From Sphingomonas sp. 8AM (lineage in GTDB: Bacteria; Pseudomonadota; Alphaproteobacteria; Sphingomonadales; Sphingomonadaceae): a stretch of 64,000 nt of DNA. Of this stretch, positions 35,401-42,338 are shown piece after piece. A program made the position numbers and the translations under genes. Within the stretch, counting starts at the first letter, position 1. Each line of letters starts with the position of its first letter. The notes below the pieces were generated by a model. The model ran no database searches and had not been told where the DNA came from. It worked only from the letters and a program-made list of their open reading frames with translations. The stretch is taken from positions 1,498,224 to 1,562,223 of the forward strand of contig NZ_LR733844.1 of assembly GCF_902506455.1 (NCBI RefSeq), given 5' to 3'.

Positions 35401-35510
35401 TGACCAAGTCCGAACAGCGCCAGCATCTCGGCAACGACACCGGCGCGCGGTTCATCTCGAACGTCTATTCCGGCCGACGTGCGTATGTCGGCGTATCGTA
35501 CAAGTTCTAA
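32460..35510 (+). CDS. TonB-dependent receptor of the GH92/GH43 glycan locus
   Basis: This 1016-residue protein has a signal peptide ending GVHAQE and an alanine-rich linker. The plug opens GDIVVTGYRRSIEESLSRKR, VDVITAEDIGKFPDKNVADS and LQRVPGIIIDRDGGEGSRVS, the hallmark of the Caulobacter-type (TIGR01782-like) receptor group. Its barrel ends YSGRRAYVGVSYKF. It lies directly before a GH43 and a GH92 gene and opposite another GH92, so the expected cargo is an oligosaccharide rich in alpha-mannose and perhaps arabinose or xylose side chains. That is inference from the enzymes. GGGAGAGG stands seven bases before the ATG. An intrinsic terminator follows the gene. Confidence 0.92.
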   Translation: MSDRHHRPGVPGRRLMTLLLATAGFSVAAGVHAQETTPATAPAVAPDAATPAASVPDSNVGTAQDAGAAPTGAAAAGDIVVTGYRRSIEESLSRKREANAFVDVITAEDIGKFPDKNVADSLQRVPGIIIDRDGGEGSRVSIRGLQSDLTLTQLNGNFIASADDNEPSRSFNYLLLPSNMIGSVDVFKSPEARLDEGGVGGTIILHTRRPLDLKSLSGFVSVEGTYADVTEKVQPQIGGQLSWKNQDETLGFLVGATYQERTVRDHRAAASSWNWWTYDRANEPATDVNGNPYANDDAISYWPEDSGATTQAGQRFSGYWAPQQVSQTVTEQNRKRLGIQATAQMKPFDDFTVTANYFRFQVDDDYISNGIQIPEWGYGNFFSGATLDKSGTIFQSAQFQVPADGTGCRVQVGNQPPCTMETPQIYGTYSREKAVSNTFDVEGAFKRDRFEAVFKLGKTRATGGPSARFSVAAKPRVVNGIVGINGNQYSAWNFTDQSANFEFSPELQDNINNGLTQIDLGSTNSSFNRSSIAQRYTQLDLTRRFEAFLDSVQVGAKWRDGQVNRATGRNEWYADPATELRYQDTPGAATTRPGFFFDKPLGNIAGGFSGNAFPAIDFRNYLGYLNSTYGDAVRVDETGFVYGIGERIWAGYVQTNFKTERFRGNLGLRYVNTRQTGVTSDRLQILNDYCVNAEGGPFVTPPVGADGNCITLPLAQRETIVNTKLDQTRTYSDWLPSLNASYDLTDNLLLRGAVARVIARPAFTNLGSQRSLTYRSPEYAFDRRQFGEREGWSGSGGNGALNPFKAWQYDIGIEWYFKRGSVLGATAFRKDVSDFIVPLVLDVTQNVNGEPVLIQPYSTVANGSNARSQGVELYAQHTLPFGLGAQVNFTYNDTSVAQITLEGQNVGSSPLVGSAKTQINGSLFYENDRMLLRTSYNRRGEVVRGLQSGLNVYDDPYEQIDLNASYNLFENFVLSASVINLTKSEQRQHLGNDTGARFISNVYSGRRAYVGVSYKF

Positions 35511-35531
35511 TGCCGGTTATCCTTCCCCCCT

Positions 35532-35562
35532 GGGTGGCCGCGGTGCGGCCACCCGCTTTTTT
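35532..35562 (+). terminator. Intrinsic terminator between receptor and GH43
   Basis: Ten-base perfect arms GGGTGGCCGC and GCGGCCACCC enclose a three-base loop and are followed by GCTTTTTTG. This is the clearest rho-independent terminator of the window. The GH43 start codon is only 15 bases beyond it, so partial read-through probably sets enzyme expression below receptor expression. Confidence 0.85.
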
Positions 35563-35577
35563 GACAAGGGGCGCTTG

Positions 35578-36657
35578 ATGAAGAAACGTACGGTAAGCAG
35601 ATGGGCGAAGGCAACGCTGGTCGCCGGCGCGGCGCTGTTGTCGGCGGGTGCGCTATGGGCGGCCAATCCGATCGTACCCGGCTGGTATGCCGATCCGGAG
35701 ATCCGCATCTTCGCGGGCGAATACTGGATCTACCCGACCTATTCGGATGACCCCGCCACACCGGCCGCGTCGTCGCGCTTCTCCGCGCAGCAACTCGAGG
35801 ATCGCAAGCGCCGGATGGTGCGACCGTCCTATGCCAGGCAGACATTCTTCGACGCGTTCTCGTCGCCCGATCTGGTGCATTGGAGCAGGCACCCCCGCGT
35901 GCTCGATGTCGAGAATATCGGCTGGGCCGCTTATGCGATCTGGGCGCCGTCGGCGATCGAGGTGAACGGGCGCTATTATCTGTTCTTCAGCGCCAACGAC
36001 ATCCAGAGCGACAAGGAAGTGGGCGGGATCGGCGTCGCGGTCAGCGACACGCCCGGCGGCCCGTTCCGCGATGCGCTCGGCAAGCCGCTGATTGGCGCGT
36101 TCCACAATGGTGCGCAGCCGATCGACCCGTTCGTGTTCCGCGACGACGATGGACAGGTCTATCTCTATTATGGCGGGTGGAAGCATTGCAACGTCGTCCG
36201 GCTGTCGGCCGATCTGTCGACGGTCGAAAAGCACCCCGACGGCACGACGTTCAAGGAGATCACGCCGCCGGGCTATGTCGAGGGCTCGTTCGTCATCAAG
36301 CGCAAGGGCGTCTATTACCTGATGTGGTCGGAAGGCGGCTGGACCGGACCGGACTATCGCGTCGCTTACGCCACCGGCGCGTCGCCGGTCGGGCCGTTCA
36401 CGAAGCGCGGGACGATCCTCGCGCAGGACATGAAGGTGGCGCGCGGGGCAGGGCATCATTCGGTGGTCAACGTGCCGGGCAGCGATGACTGGTACATCGT
36501 CTATCACCGCCGTCCGCTGAACGACGACAAGGGCGAGCACCGCCAGATCGCGATTGAGCCGATGCACTTCGCCGCCGATGGTTCGATCGTGCCCGTCACG
36601 CTGACCGACACCGGCGTCACCACGCCGCACCCGCTGCGCCGAAAGGAAGTCCGTTGA
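35578..36657 (+). CDS. GH43 family glycosidase
   Basis: This 359-residue exported enzyme (signal LVAGAALLSAGALWAA) is a single GH43 five-bladed propeller. The three catalytic acids are in place: Asp in GWYADPEI (about residue 37), Asp in PIDPFVFRDDDGQVYLYY (about 182) and Glu in YVEGSFVIKRKGVYYLMWSE (about 236). The family mainly cleaves alpha-L-arabinofuranosides and beta-xylosides; the exact linkage cannot be read off. AAGGGG lies just before ATG 35578, and an in-frame ATG far upstream inside the receptor gene is not used. It ends overlapping the GH92 start (TTGA), so the two enzymes are translationally coupled. Confidence 0.9.
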   Translation: MKKRTVSRWAKATLVAGAALLSAGALWAANPIVPGWYADPEIRIFAGEYWIYPTYSDDPATPAASSRFSAQQLEDRKRRMVRPSYARQTFFDAFSSPDLVHWSRHPRVLDVENIGWAAYAIWAPSAIEVNGRYYLFFSANDIQSDKEVGGIGVAVSDTPGGPFRDALGKPLIGAFHNGAQPIDPFVFRDDDGQVYLYYGGWKHCNVVRLSADLSTVEKHPDGTTFKEITPPGYVEGSFVIKRKGVYYLMWSEGGWTGPDYRVAYATGASPVGPFTKRGTILAQDMKVARGAGHHSVVNVPGSDDWYIVYHRRPLNDDKGEHRQIAIEPMHFAADGSIVPVTLTDTGVTTPHPLRRKEVR

Positions 36658-39002
36658 ACAGCAAGCTGATGCGCAAGGCCATTGCGGCGCTGTGCGCGGG
36701 GACGATGATCGCTGCACCGGCGACGACCGTGGCGCAGGACACGCCGGCCGCTGCGATCGATCTCGTCAATCCGCTGATGGGTACCGACTCCAGCTACGAG
36801 CTGTCGTACGGCAACACCTATCCGGCAATCGCGCTGCCGTTCGGCATGAACGCATGGACGCCGGTAACCGGAAAGATGGGCGACGGCTGGGGCTATACCT
36901 ACAGCGCGCACCGTATCAACGGCATCAAGCAGACGCATCAGCCCAGCCCATGGATGAACGATTACGCCGCCTTCGCGCTGCTGCCGATGACCGGCGCGCT
37001 GAAGGTGAAGGAAGCCGATCGCGCCTCGTGGTTCAGCCACAAGGCCGAGGTCAGCACCGCCTACGGCTACAAGGTCTATCTCGCCGATTATGACGTGACC
37101 GCCGAGGTCGCGCCAACGGAGCGCGCGGCGCAGTTTCGCTTCACCTTCCCGAAGACCGATCAGGCGCATGTCCTGCTCGACGGCTATTCGGGCGGGTCGA
37201 TGGTGTCGATCGACATGAAGCGGCGGCGGATCACCGGCTACGTGCGCAACAATCACGGCGGGGTACCCGCGAATTTTCGCAACTGGTTCGTCGCCGAGTT
37301 CGACCATGACTTCACCGTGACGCGCACCTTCGATGGCGCCGGCGCGGTGTCACCGGGGAATCGTGCCGAGGGCGATCATGTCGGCGCGGTGGTCAGCTTC
37401 GCCACGCGCGCGGGCGAGCAGGTCGCGGTGCGCGTCGCCTCGTCGTTCATCAGCGCCGAGCAGGCGCAGCGCAACCTTGATCGCGAGATCGGGCGCGATA
37501 CTTTCGCGACCACGCAGGCGAAGGCGAAGGCGGCGTGGTCGCGTGAGCTCGACCGGATCCAGGTCGACGATCCGGACATCGACAATCGTCGCACCTTCTA
37601 TTCGGCGCTGTGGCGGATGCTGCAATTCCCGCGGCAGTTCCACGAGGTCGATGCGCGCGGCCAGCAAGTCCATTACAGCCCCTATGACGGGCAGGTGCAT
37701 GCCGGGCCGTTGTACACCGACAACGGCTTCTGGGACACATGGCGCGCGGTGTTCCCGTTCTTTGCGCTAATGTACCCCGAGCGTGACGGCGAGATCATGC
37801 AGGGGCTCGTCAACACTTACAGGGAATCGGGCTGGCTGCCCGAATGGGCGAGCCCCGGGCATCGCAGCGTGATGATCGGGTCGAACTCGGCCAATCTGAT
37901 CGCCGACGCCTATCTGAACGGCGTGCGCGGCTTCGACGTCAACACGCTCTACGAGGCGATGGTCAAGAACGCGACCACCTCGCAAGGTCGCCCGCGCGAT
38001 GCCAAGGGCAAGGTGCTGACCGCGGTCGGGCGCGAAGGTGTCGAGCTGTACAACCAGCTCGGCTACGTCCCCTATGACGTCGGCATCAACGAGAGTGCCG
38101 CGCGGACGCTCGAATATGCCACTGCCGATTTCTCGCTGTCGCGTCTCGCCGCGGCGCTCGGCAAGAACGACGACGCGGGCAAATATGCGGCGCAGGCGCA
38201 GAATTATCGCAAGCTGTTCGACCCGCAGAGCGGGTGGATGCGCGGGCGCAACCGCGACGGTTCGTGGTCGACGCCGTTCAATCCGTACAAATGGGGCGAC
38301 GCGTTTACCGAAGGCAATTCAGTTCATTACAGCTGGTCGGTAATGCAGGACGTGGCCGGCCTGATCGATCTGATGGGCGGGCGCGAGAAGTTTGTCGCGC
38401 GGCTCGATTCGGTCTTTTCCACCCCGCCGATCTTCGACGACAGTTACTACGGGCAGGTCATCCACGAAATCCGCGAGATGCAGATCGTCGACATGGGCCA
38501 ATATGCGCACGGCAACCAGCCGATCCAGCACATGATCTACCTGTACGACTGGGCAGGGGCGCCGTGGAAGGCGCAATTCCATGCGCGCGCGGTGATGCGC
38601 AAGCTCTACTCGTCGGCGCCTGACGGCTATCCGGGCGACGAGGACAATGGCCAGACCTCGGCCTGGTACGTCTTTTCGGCGCTCGGTTTCTATCCGGTCA
38701 CGCCGACGGTCGGGCAATATGCGATCGGCAGCCCGCTGTTCCGGCGCGTGCGGGTGACGATGCCGGGCGGCAAGCTGCTGACGATCGAGGCGCAGAACAG
38801 CAGCCGCGACAACGTCTACATCCAGTCGGCGACGCTGAACGGCGCGACGCATGACCGGCCGTGGCTGTCGCGCGCGGCGTTGCAGGCCGGCGGCACGCTT
38901 CGCTTCGTCATGGGACCGACGCCGAACAAGGCATGGGGTGCGAAGGCGGAGGCGGCCCCGTTCTCGATGAGCGAAGGAAACGGGCTCATCGAACGACGGT
39001 GA
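36654..39002 (+). CDS. GH92 family alpha-mannosidase (second copy)
   Basis: The product is 782 residues, exported (signal ALCAGTMIAAPATTVAQ). The N-terminal domain has LVNPLMGTDSSYELSYGNTY, PAIALPFGMNAWTPV and IKQTHQPSPWMNDYA. The catalytic domain has FTEGNSVHYSWSVMQD (about residue 552) and PGDEDNGQTSAWYVFSALGF (about 660). It differs clearly from the first copy (for example GDEDNG against GNDDLG), so the two probably have different linkage preference rather than being a recent duplication. The TTG at 36654 overlaps the GH43 stop and has AAAGGAAG at the proper distance; the ATG five codons later would be too far from that site. Confidence 0.92.
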   Translation: MNSKLMRKAIAALCAGTMIAAPATTVAQDTPAAAIDLVNPLMGTDSSYELSYGNTYPAIALPFGMNAWTPVTGKMGDGWGYTYSAHRINGIKQTHQPSPWMNDYAAFALLPMTGALKVKEADRASWFSHKAEVSTAYGYKVYLADYDVTAEVAPTERAAQFRFTFPKTDQAHVLLDGYSGGSMVSIDMKRRRITGYVRNNHGGVPANFRNWFVAEFDHDFTVTRTFDGAGAVSPGNRAEGDHVGAVVSFATRAGEQVAVRVASSFISAEQAQRNLDREIGRDTFATTQAKAKAAWSRELDRIQVDDPDIDNRRTFYSALWRMLQFPRQFHEVDARGQQVHYSPYDGQVHAGPLYTDNGFWDTWRAVFPFFALMYPERDGEIMQGLVNTYRESGWLPEWASPGHRSVMIGSNSANLIADAYLNGVRGFDVNTLYEAMVKNATTSQGRPRDAKGKVLTAVGREGVELYNQLGYVPYDVGINESAARTLEYATADFSLSRLAAALGKNDDAGKYAAQAQNYRKLFDPQSGWMRGRNRDGSWSTPFNPYKWGDAFTEGNSVHYSWSVMQDVAGLIDLMGGREKFVARLDSVFSTPPIFDDSYYGQVIHEIREMQIVDMGQYAHGNQPIQHMIYLYDWAGAPWKAQFHARAVMRKLYSSAPDGYPGDEDNGQTSAWYVFSALGFYPVTPTVGQYAIGSPLFRRVRVTMPGGKLLTIEAQNSSRDNVYIQSATLNGATHDRPWLSRAALQAGGTLRFVMGPTPNKAWGAKAEAAPFSMSEGNGLIERR

Positions 39003-39395
39003 TGGTCGCAAGCGGCACCCGGTAGGAGACCATCTGGCGAGCGATGACGGAACGTCTTTCCCTTCATGCAAGGCAGTCAGCGCGGGAAGGGTAGCGGTCA
39101 TTGTCTACCCGGCCTCCTGAGGGCGCAGGCGGGCCCCTATGTTCTCGCCCGCGCCGGTGCCGCCGATCGGGCGCGCGCGCTGCTCGACGGTATGTTCGAG
39201 CCCCGTCGCGGCGAGCCCGGCACCTTGAGTCACGACCTCTGGCAGCATCGAACCAGGCCCGGCCGGTTCGGGCGCGAGCGCGTGGGCCGGTCTGGCCTGT
39301 TCCGTCCGGTCGGTGGCGCGAATGGCTCAACGGTTCTTACGGCCGTGCGGCGCCAGACGACTGGCCATCGCCACCAATCCTGCTAGCAATCGCAC
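39003..39395. other. 393-bp gap without a convincing gene
   Basis: Open frames exist on both strands but have arginine/alanine/glycine-rich, non-periodic composition, no ribosome binding site and no recognisable motif. I see no terminator with a T-run. It separates the glycan locus from the small-ORF/UPF0149 pair. Confidence 0.5.
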
Positions 39396-39593
39396 ATGCT
39401 CAGATCACGGATTAAACGCCACGAAGCGATGGTCGAACGCATGTTCGATCGCCTTGCTGCAATAGAAGCGTCGATTACAGCCTTGGGCGACGAGGATCTG
39501 CTCGATCTCGCCGACATCTTTGCCGACCGCGGCCCAAGCCCGCTTCGCGAGATGACCCAGGACGAAATGGGTCGCCGCCACATCAGCTTATGA
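39396..39593 (+). CDS. 65-residue hypothetical protein coupled to the UPF0149 gene
   Basis: MLRSRIKRHEAMVERMFDRL is followed by AAIEASITALGDEDLLDLAD and ends EMTQDEMGRRHISL. The composition is acidic and helical, with a heptad-like first half. Its stop codon overlaps the ATG of the next gene (ATGA), a strong sign that it is translated and coupled. I do not recognise the family. A partner or regulatory role for the UPF0149 protein is suggested only by the coupling. Confidence 0.6.
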   Translation: MLRSRIKRHEAMVERMFDRLAAIEASITALGDEDLLDLADIFADRGPSPLREMTQDEMGRRHISL

Positions 39594-40249
39594 TACGACC
39601 GCCATCACGATTCCGCCGTCTGGACGGGGCGCTCGCCGACCTTCCCGTTGAGCAGCCGATGCTGCTCACCGGGCTTGATGGTTTCCTTACCGGATTGCTT
39701 GTGTCTCCGCAGGCCGTGCCGGCTGACGAGTGGATGACGGTCATTTGGGGGCCGGACACCCCGGGCGTGCCGCCCTTCGACGATCCGCTCGACGTGCGAT
39801 GGTTTGTCGCGGCGGTGGCGGCCCGGCAGGCAGAGATCGCCCGCGACCTTTCCCGTGGCAGATTGCAACCGATCCTCGACATCGACGAGCGGGATCGCGA
39901 CGTGATCTGGGAGGACTGGATGATCGGGTTCGCCGAGGCGGTCGCATTGCGTCCGGATGCGTGGAGCGCGCTGTCGAAGGATGACGATACCGCTGAGCCG
40001 TGGTCGCAATTGCAGACGCTGATCAAGGCGGCCCGAAACGATGGCGATATGGACAGCGTGGAGGTCAACGCTCTTCAGGACCATGCCGTAAGCGACCTGA
40101 CGGACGCGGTGCTTCGCCTTTATGCGGTATTCGGTCATTCTGCCGGACTTGCCGTGGCGCCTCAGTCCACGACGCCCGCGCGGAAGACCGGCCGCAACGA
40201 TCCGTGCCCTTGCGGCTCAGGCAGAAAACACAAGCGTTGTTGCGGCTGA
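39590..40249 (+). CDS. UPF0149 (YecA-like) protein with a SEC-C zinc motif
   Basis: The product is 219 residues. The N-terminal UPF0149 domain is evident from LLTGLDGFLTGLLVSPQAVP, WMTVIWGPD and IWEDWMIGFAEAVALRPDAW. The C-terminus is a perfect SEC-C motif, NDPCPCGSGRKHKRCCG, which binds zinc and in SecA contacts SecB and the ribosome. YecA-type proteins have been connected with ribosome-associated or translocation functions, without a firm biochemical role. The start overlaps the preceding 65-residue ORF. The gene is convergent with the halogenase, and 123 bp of non-coding sequence lie between. Confidence 0.88.
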   Translation: MIRPPSRFRRLDGALADLPVEQPMLLTGLDGFLTGLLVSPQAVPADEWMTVIWGPDTPGVPPFDDPLDVRWFVAAVAARQAEIARDLSRGRLQPILDIDERDRDVIWEDWMIGFAEAVALRPDAWSALSKDDDTAEPWSQLQTLIKAARNDGDMDSVEVNALQDHAVSDLTDAVLRLYAVFGHSAGLAVAPQSTTPARKTGRNDPCPCGSGRKHKRCCG

Positions 40250-40372
40250 GAGTGGCCGACGATCCATCGCCGCCCGCCCGCGGTAGTTGCCGGAAAGCGC
40301 GTTTCAGCGACCGGGACGATAGCACCGCCTGACCCGACGATGCCTCGTCGAGCGGTTCTGAACGGCGGGCGA

Positions 40373-41938
40373 TCAGACCGGTTGCAGACCATAGGCCTTG
40401 ATCCGCTCGATCAGGTCGCGGTGACGCGGCAATTTGGTCGCCATCGTGCCGGTTGCGGTGTCGTTTTCGCGGCGCAGGCGGTGGGCCAGCGACGTTTCGC
40501 CCGCGATGTCGAGCGGGTTCACCGCGGTGCGAAAGCCCATGCCGTACAGGACATATTGGTAACTGGCCGCGGGAAACACCTCTTCGAGGCGATCGAACTC
40601 GTCGTAGAACCACGGCGATTGATGCGCCCACAGCTTCAGCAGGTCATTCAGCCGCGCCGGAATCGTCGCCGGATCGACATTGTCGCGCCAGAACGCGGTA
40701 TCGCGCCGTTTGGTGAGCACATAATGCAGCTTCAGAAAGTCGATGATCCGTCCCCAGCGATAAAGGGTGACGTCGTTGAAGCGCCGCGCGACGATATCCA
40801 TCACGCCCCGCGTTGCGGGCATTTGCTCGGCGATCAGCTTGGCGGACAATTCCACCAGCACGATCGCCGACGCCTCCAGCGGCTCGAGGAACCCGGCGGC
40901 GAGCCCGACCGCAACGCAGTTGTTTTTCCAGAACCTTGCGCGATGGCCGGAGCGGATCCGGATCTTGCGCACCGGCAGGTCCGCCGCGCCCGCGCCCAGA
41001 TACTGCCGGAGTTCGCGCTCCGCCGCCTCGTCGGTGATGTGGCGGCTGGAGAAGACGTGGCCGACCCCGCGCCGCGTCGGCAGACCGATGTCCCAGATCC
41101 AGCCGGCCGACTGCGCGGTCGAGATCGTGTGCGAGGCGATGGGGGCGTCGGGATCGTCATAGGGCATCTGCACCGCCAGTGCGGTGTCGCAGAACAGCAC
41201 GTCGTCACACGGCACGAACGGCACCGCCAACGCCTCGCCGATCAGCAGCGCCGAGAAGCCGGTACAATCGACGAACAGGTCGCCGGCGACCCGGCCGGCC
41301 TGTTCGGTCACCACGGCGGCGATGTCGCCGGACTCGGTCTGCTCCACCGAGCGGACGTCGGCCGGCACATGCCGCACGCCCAGCGTGCCGGTGCAATGGC
41401 GTTGCAGGAACGGAGCGAACTTGCCGGCGTCGAGATGGTAGGCGTAATTGGCGACCGCTTCATATTCGGCGGTGGCGATCGTCTTGGGCGCCAGCCCCGC
41501 GTCGCATACTTGCCCCTGCGGACAAACGGCATCGCAGAAGCTGGTCGCGCCGCCCTCCGCCAGCCAGTGCGGCGCGAGGTTCAGTTGCGCGAAGCCCTGC
41601 GGCAGCATCAGCGGGTGGTAATAGGCATCGTCGGCAGCCCCTGTGGTCCAGCCCACGAACCGCGCGCCCTGTTTGAACGCGGCATCGCACTCGCGGAACA
41701 GATCGGTCTCTGACACACCCATCTTGCGGAGCGTCGTCCGCAAGGTCGGCCAGGTGCCCTCGCCGACGCCGATGATCGGCACGTTCGGCGACTCGACCAG
41801 CACGACCTCGAATTGGCCGGCAGCGATCCGCGCCTTGTGGCGCGCCGCGATCACCCCGGCGGTGAGCCAGCCGGCAGTGCCGCCGCCGACGATCACCACG
41901 GTCTGCACGGCCCCGCTCACTGCGCTTGCCCGGCGCAT
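40373..41938 (-). CDS. Flavin-dependent halogenase (tryptophan halogenase family), receptor-linked type
   Basis: The product is about 521 residues. The FAD-binding loop is VVIVGGGTAGWLTAGVIAAR near the N-terminus, then VGEGTWPTLRTTLRKMG. The halogenase signature, usually WxWxIP, reads GWIWDIGL here, with Gly in place of Pro. FVDCTGFSALLIGEALAVPF and CVAVGLAAGFLEPLEASAIV are conserved FAD-domain parts. The family chlorinates or brominates electron-rich substrates with a separate flavin reductase; members beside TonB receptors in Caulobacter, Xanthomonas and sphingomonads have mostly unknown substrates. It is divergent from a receptor gene that is followed by SapC and a JmjC-like cupin, the usual company of this subgroup. 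The start is uncertain: ATG 41938 or nearby GTGs, none with a strong ribosome binding site. Confidence 0.88.
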   Translation of the reverse strand: MRRASAVSGAVQTVVIVGGGTAGWLTAGVIAARHKARIAAGQFEVVLVESPNVPIIGVGEGTWPTLRTTLRKMGVSETDLFRECDAAFKQGARFVGWTTGAADDAYYHPLMLPQGFAQLNLAPHWLAEGGATSFCDAVCPQGQVCDAGLAPKTIATAEYEAVANYAYHLDAGKFAPFLQRHCTGTLGVRHVPADVRSVEQTESGDIAAVVTEQAGRVAGDLFVDCTGFSALLIGEALAVPFVPCDDVLFCDTALAVQMPYDDPDAPIASHTISTAQSAGWIWDIGLPTRRGVGHVFSSRHITDEAAERELRQYLGAGAADLPVRKIRIRSGHRARFWKNNCVAVGLAAGFLEPLEASAIVLVELSAKLIAEQMPATRGVMDIVARRFNDVTLYRWGRIIDFLKLHYVLTKRRDTAFWRDNVDPATIPARLNDLLKLWAHQSPWFYDEFDRLEEVFPAASYQYVLYGMGFRTAVNPLDIAGETSLAHRLRRENDTATGTMATKLPRHRDLIERIKAYGLQPV

Positions 41939-42213
41939 GCGCGCCGGATCGCTACCGGCCCGCGGCACGGACGATACGAGAGCGTTATCATCACTTCTGT
42001 CGCGCCCCTATCTGCCACTCTCCTGGCCGCGATATGCTGCCGTTCCGCAGGACCGGTCAATGGTGAAGCACGCAGCGCGTCCAGATTCCATGAAGTTAGG
42101 GTTCATCCCGAAGCATCGGCCATTCTTTACAACTCTGCGGTGTCACATAAAGGCAGGATGAGCGGTCGTTAGCATTGATACGATCTGCCACCGTCGCCTC
42201 CGCAGCAAAAAAT

Positions 42214-42226
42214 GATAGCGCTAAAA
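42214..42226 (+). promoter_or_regulatory. Operator-like palindrome in the halogenase/receptor divergent region
   Basis: GATAGCGCTAAAA, core TAGCGCTA at 42216-42223, lies 115 bp before the receptor start and about 276 bp from the halogenase start. It matches the sites at 14277 and 56130. The rest of the 400-bp region (41939-42338) holds no gene. Confidence 0.55.
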
Positions 42227-42338
42227 TTAGCGATTGTAGGCCCGGCAATGTTGTGCAACGTTTCTTATCGAGGAGCCGGGGCTGACGTGCGCAGCAAGCA
42301 CGCAGATGTCCGCGGCGGTCGGTGAGGAGGGGTTTCCC

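Noticed and set aside
39064..39386. 106-codon frame in the 39.0-39.4 kb gap
   Set aside because: No ribosome binding site, no motif, and both strands are open by GC bias alone.
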